Part shown: positions 60,619-64,000 of the stretch, one piece after another
Numbering within the stretch: position 1 is the first letter of the stretch
Layout of the letters: each line of letters starts with the position of its first letter
NCBI RefSeq assembly: GCF_017353185.1
Contig: NZ_JAFMYV010000008.1
Location: 248,001-312,000 of the forward strand
DNA: 64,000 bases
DNA from: Fibrella rubiginis
GTDB taxonomy: Bacteria > Bacteroidota > Bacteroidia > Cytophagales > Spirosomataceae
Direction: 5' to 3'
Made by a program: the position numbers and the translations under genes
Notes under the pieces: model-generated
Database searches by the model: none
The model's input: the letters and a program-made list of their open reading frames with translations, nothing else
What the model was told of the DNA's origin: nothing

Positions 60619-62144
60619 TTCTCCGCCAGCAGATCGTCCAGGTAATCGCGGGAGTTGCTAAGACGGGGGACTTTGTGTTGGCCACCAGCTTTGCCGCGTT
60701 GCGCCATCCAGGCATAAAACGTGTTGGGGGGCACGCTGTGTACTACCGGGCGTACAAGAGCCATGTCGCCGTAGCGTTTGGCGTCATAATCAGAGTTGAT
60801 ACGGCGCAACGTTTCGTCAAGTACCTGAGTGAAGACTTCAATACTATGTGGCTCGCGGGCAAACTCAATCACCCATTCATGTCCACCCCGTTGAGGGCCA
60901 CTTAGGCGGTCGTGACGCATGTAGATTGGTCCGGCGGTGTAGTCGGCAATAATGGCACCGGTGGCCGTACAGGCCTGTGTGATGGCCATTTCGGCATTCT
61001 CCACAATTACCTCTTCGCCAAAGGCATTGATAAATTGCTTGGTCCGCCCACTTACCCGAATTCGGTGCGGATATAATGACGTAAACCGTACGGTATCACC
61101 GATTTTGTAGCGCCAAAGGCCCGCATTTGTTGTAATAATAAGGGCATAGTTCCGATTCAACTCTACTTCTTCCAGCGTATACGATTTCGGATAAAAGCCA
61201 TCTGCGTCTTCTACGGGCACAAATTCGTAGAAAATGCCATAGTCAGGCATGAGCATCATCTCGTTGGGCCGGGTCATGTCGTCCTGAATGGCGAAGTATC
61301 CCTCCGATGCATTGTACACTTCCTGAAAACCAACCTGACTGTCGGCAAAAATTTGCTGACTGAATAGGTCACGATACGGCTGAAAGGCCACCGCGCCGTG
61401 AACAAACACCTCAAAATTGGGCCAGACTTCCAGAATATTCGTTTTACCTGTTTGTGATAATATCTTCTGAATCAGCACCATTGTCCAGGTGGGTACGCCC
61501 AGAATGCTTGTCACGTTTTCCTGCGCCGTGATCTGCGCCATACGCTCCAGCTTGCTTTCCCACTCGTCCATCAGGGCTACATCGAGCAAAGGCGTGCGGA
61601 TTACCTGACCCCAGACAGGCAAATTTTTCATGACGATAGCGCTGATATCGCCCGCCACACCCTGTTTGCCGTATGGATTTTCGTGCAAACTGCCCCCAAT
61701 TGACAGACCTTTTCCGTCGAACACACGGGTGTTGGGTCGATTGGCAACGTAGAGGGCCATCATATCCTTGCCCCCTTTGATGTGGCAGTCGTCGAGGGCT
61801 TCCGGAGAAACAGGAATAAACTTGCTCCGGGCATTAGTGGTGCCCGACGACTTAGAAAACCAGTGTACTGGCGAAGGCCAAAGCACTTTGGTTTCACCCT
61901 TCATCATCCGCTCGATATACGGAAAGATGGCCTCATAGCCCGAAATAGGCACCTGCTTCTGGAAATCAGCCACCGACTGAATGTCTTTGTATCGGTGCTG
62001 CTTACCCCAAATAGTATTGCGCCCCTGCCGAACCAAACGCTTAAATACACGTGCCTGCGCGGCTCCGGGCTGGGCTTTCAGGGCCTCAATTCGGGGCAAA
62101 CGGTGGCGAAGCAGCCAGGTCAGCGTGGTGTTTAACAGAGACAT
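60615..62144 (-). CDS. GH3-family acyl-adenylate/amide synthetase-like protein
   Basis: A 509-aa protein of the GH3 auxin-responsive family of adenylating enzymes. Domain signals: SKSSGTTNARSKFIPVSPEA (ATP-binding P-loop-like), TSILGVPTWTMVLIQKIL, VYNASEGYFAIQDD (motif with acidic ligand) and YRVGDTVRFT-like WRYKIGDTVRFTSLYPHRIR, then GRTKQFINAFGEEVIVENAE. Plant homologues conjugate amino acids to hormones; substrates of bacterial members are largely unknown. Convergent with the flavin reductase gene across the 51-bp inverted repeat. Confidence 0.9.
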   Translation of the reverse strand: MSLLNTTLTWLLRHRLPRIEALKAQPGAAQARVFKRLVRQGRNTIWGKQHRYKDIQSVADFQKQVPISGYEAIFPYIERMMKGETKVLWPSPVHWFSKSSGTTNARSKFIPVSPEALDDCHIKGGKDMMALYVANRPNTRVFDGKGLSIGGSLHENPYGKQGVAGDISAIVMKNLPVWGQVIRTPLLDVALMDEWESKLERMAQITAQENVTSILGVPTWTMVLIQKILSQTGKTNILEVWPNFEVFVHGAVAFQPYRDLFSQQIFADSQVGFQEVYNASEGYFAIQDDMTRPNEMMLMPDYGIFYEFVPVEDADGFYPKSYTLEEVELNRNYALIITTNAGLWRYKIGDTVRFTSLYPHRIRVSGRTKQFINAFGEEVIVENAEMAITQACTATGAIIADYTAGPIYMRHDRLSGPQRGGHEWVIEFAREPHSIEVFTQVLDETLRRINSDYDAKRYGDMALVRPVVHSVPPNTFYAWMAQRGKAGGQHKVPRLSNSRDYLDDLLAEK

Positions 62145-62228
62145 ACGACGATGAGCGCGTGGGCAATGGATAGATAAACTTACACGAATGCAATGCTAAG
62201 TGCAAACCCACCCGACACAGCCTTGTTT

Positions 62229-63134
62229 TCAAAGACCTTTTGCCCGGTCGGGATAATCGGTGATCAATCCGTCGACGCCCATATCCAGCATCCGGCGCAT
62301 GTCGGCGGGGGTGTTTATCGTCCATGGAATGACTTTGATGCCCTGTTGGTGTAGCTCGGTAACACTCTCGCGGCCAATGAGTTGGTAGTTAGGGCTGTAT
62401 ATAGCTGGCTTGAAACCCAGTTTACCCAGGTTATGCGCCACACCCCGGATATTTTCGACGAGCGCCGACAACCGCACCGTAAGCAATTTTTTGGCCTCAA
62501 TTTGCCGATTCCATTCCTGCAGCACGGCAAAATCGAAACTCTGAATGACAATCCGCGACGGATCGAGTTTGGCCTTTGTCAGCACGGTATTAACCAGCTG
62601 ACAGAACGGTGCAGGCTGTGGCTGACTCACATCATACTGATCGGCATCACTTTTCAGTTCAATATTATAGCCAAACGCGGGTAACTTATGTTCGGCTCGA
62701 TAGGTCTCAGCGGCAGCAATGACGTCGCTCAGTAATGGCTTATATGTTTTCTGTTTTTGCTGCTCTGGGAAACGCGCATTACCGTTCGAGCCGGTATCAT
62801 ACTGTTTGATCTCAGCATAAGGCATTTTATACAGAATCAACGTTTTCTGCTCTGCCTTCGTCACGGGAGTGCCGTCGGGCCGGATACAAAATTCAGCATT
62901 CATATACGGCTCATGCGACACTACCACCTGCCCATCCTGACTAATCACCACATCCATCTCCAGCGTATTCACACCCAGCGACAGCGCTTTCAAAAAGGCG
63001 GGAATGGTGTTCTCCGGCATTAACCCCCGGCAACCCCGGTGACCTTCCAGATCGTACGACCGCGCAGTAGGTTGGGCAGCTAACGGTTTCACCATGAGCA
63101 GAATAGACAGAAACGAGAGGTAAAAGAGGGGCAT
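62229..63134 (-). CDS. Glycerophosphodiester phosphodiesterase
   Basis: A 301-aa exported hydrolase of glycerophosphodiesters. It has a signal peptide (MPLFYLSFLSILLMVKPLAA). The GDPD signature is clear: YDLEGHRGCRGLMPENTIPA with His-Arg, LEMDVVISQDGQVVVSHEP with Glu-x-Asp metal ligands and the second catalytic His, YNIELKSDADQYDV, FDFAVLQEWNRQ and the end VIPWTINTPADMRRMLDMGV then DGLITDYPDRA. The typical TIM-barrel order is complete. It lies 84 nt upstream of a GH3-family gene with the same orientation. Confidence 0.95.
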   Translation of the reverse strand: MPLFYLSFLSILLMVKPLAAQPTARSYDLEGHRGCRGLMPENTIPAFLKALSLGVNTLEMDVVISQDGQVVVSHEPYMNAEFCIRPDGTPVTKAEQKTLILYKMPYAEIKQYDTGSNGNARFPEQQKQKTYKPLLSDVIAAAETYRAEHKLPAFGYNIELKSDADQYDVSQPQPAPFCQLVNTVLTKAKLDPSRIVIQSFDFAVLQEWNRQIEAKKLLTVRLSALVENIRGVAHNLGKLGFKPAIYSPNYQLIGRESVTELHQQGIKVIPWTINTPADMRRMLDMGVDGLITDYPDRAKGL

Positions 63135-63217
63135 ATGAGCAGCATTTTGGCCGAACTCAAAGGTAGCAAAAAGACCCTATGGCCTCATTAACAAACCATT
63201 ACGCATACCCAATGGCT

Positions 63218-64000
63218 CTACGCCCGAATGCTGTTGACAAACGACTGGATGCTACCGGCCGACGTTCCCTTTTCCTGTAGATGCCGTATGAATGCGGTGC
63301 CAACGAAAGCCCCGTTAGCAAATTGGCAAGCCGTTTCGAAAGTCTCCTGATTGTTAATGCCAAAGCCAATCAGGCGTGGATTGCGTAGGTTCATAGCCCG
63401 GACCCGCTCGAAATAGGCCAGCATAGTATCGCTGATACCCGATACCGACCCTGTAATACTCGCCGACGACACCATGTAAATAAACCCGTCAGATACTTCA
63501 TCGATGAAACGGATGCGGGCGTCGGAAGTTTGGGGCGCAATCATGAAGATATTCAATATACCGTAGCGGTCGAAGATAGTCTTGTATTCGTCAACGAACA
63601 GATCAAACGGCAGGTCGGGCACAATGACGCCATCAACACCCACTTCCTGGCATTTCTGGCAAAACGCCTCAACTCCAAACTGCAACACTGGGTTTATGTA
63701 TCCCATGAGCAAAATTGGCATGCTTATCTCCGTCCGGCAATCGGCCAACTGCTCAAACAGTGTTTTCAGGTTCATGCCGTTTTCGAGGGCCACACCGTTG
63801 CTCTGTTGAATCGTTTCCCCATCGGCCACCGGATCAGAATAGGGCATCCCGATCTCGACAAAGTCAACGCCCGCCTGTTGCAAGCCCCGTAGCACGGTGC
63901 GCGTATCGGTCAATTGCGGATAGCCTGCCGTGAAATAGACGCTCAGAAGCCGTTCACTTTTTTGAGCAAAAAGGTCGGTAATGCGGTTTTGGGTGAGGGT
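63218..64000 (-). CDS. trpA: Tryptophan synthase alpha chain, 5' end outside window
   Basis: Catalyses cleavage of indole-3-glycerol phosphate to indole and glyceraldehyde 3-phosphate within the TrpAB complex. The open frame runs to the window edge; 260 residues are visible, close to full length (about 265-270), so only a few N-terminal residues are missing. Visible: LSVYFTAGYPQLTDTRTVLR, FVEIGMPYSDPVADGETIQQ with catalytic Glu and Asp, MGYINPVLQFGVEAF, VDGVIVPDLPFDLFVDEY, and SSASITGSVSG. Other trp genes are presumably beyond the edge. Confidence 0.97.
   Translation of the reverse strand, partial: TLTQNRITDLFAQKSERLLSVYFTAGYPQLTDTRTVLRGLQQAGVDFVEIGMPYSDPVADGETIQQSNGVALENGMNLKTLFEQLADCRTEISMPILLMGYINPVLQFGVEAFCQKCQEVGVDGVIVPDLPFDLFVDEYKTIFDRYGILNIFMIAPQTSDARIRFIDEVSDGFIYMVSSASITGSVSGISDTMLAYFERVRAMNLRNPRLIGFGINNQETFETACQFANGAFVGTAFIRHLQEKGTSAGSIQSFVNSIRA

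Overview
The window looks like chromosomal DNA of a Bacteroidota member, most likely Cytophagales near Spirosoma (inference). Reasons: several promoters fit the Bacteroidota sigma pattern (TTG about 19-20 nt upstream of TAnnTTTG), translation starts mostly lack Shine-Dalgarno sites, lipoproteins and low-complexity secreted proteins are frequent, and the families present (BT4734-type primase, DUF3987, GH3-type adenylase, PASTA-bearing FtsI after RsmH-FtsL) are typical of the phylum.

Layout. 1-2507: the 3' half of uvrA, then an antitoxin-like gene overlapping an AbiEii-type nucleotidyltransferase toxin gene. 2589-7481: a secreted protein, then the division operon rsmH-ftsL-ftsI (minus strand) with long inverted repeats at both junctions, and a small lipoprotein. 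7635-23799: an integrated element of about 16.1 kb inside tRNA-Gly(CCC), bounded by a perfect 66-bp direct repeat. It carries an IntDOT-like integrase, an unknown 594-aa protein, an excisionase-like HTH protein, a 31-aa membrane microprotein, a DUF3987 protein, a BT4734-type primase-like protein, a Cys-motif protein (with a frame-disrupted second copy at the right end), a type I restriction-modification system (hsdM-hsdS-hsdR), and a convergent two-gene unit whose large product resembles a proteasome/HslV-type Ntn hydrolase. No relaxase or conjugation gene was recognised.

23755-34084: tRNA-Gly, a Uma2-like nuclease, a run of uvrD/pcrA, ruvX, def and a nitrilase gene, a DUF1684 protein, a PhyH-type dioxygenase, nrdA and rpmE2. 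34084-49684: valS (with a 22-codon tandem duplication), an intradiol-dioxygenase remnant, a YceI protein, a 1871-aa thioester alpha-2-macroglobulin lipoprotein, a disordered lipoprotein, a gamma carbonic anhydrase, a glycosyltransferase, thiL, a lipoprotein, a cytochrome b5-like protein and a BadF-type kinase. 49687-64000: a GH42-like secreted protein with an adhesin-like repeat array, a glycosyltransferase and reductase cluster, a GH3-family adenylase, a glycerophosphodiesterase and partial trpA.

Two things stand out. The first is the stand-alone proteasome-like protein plus 71-aa partner beside a type I RM system on a mobile element, a candidate undescribed defence or stress module. The second is a recurring class of long intergenic inverted repeats (perfect arms of 51 and 55 bp in two cases) built from degenerate short repeats and placed over or next to stop codons.
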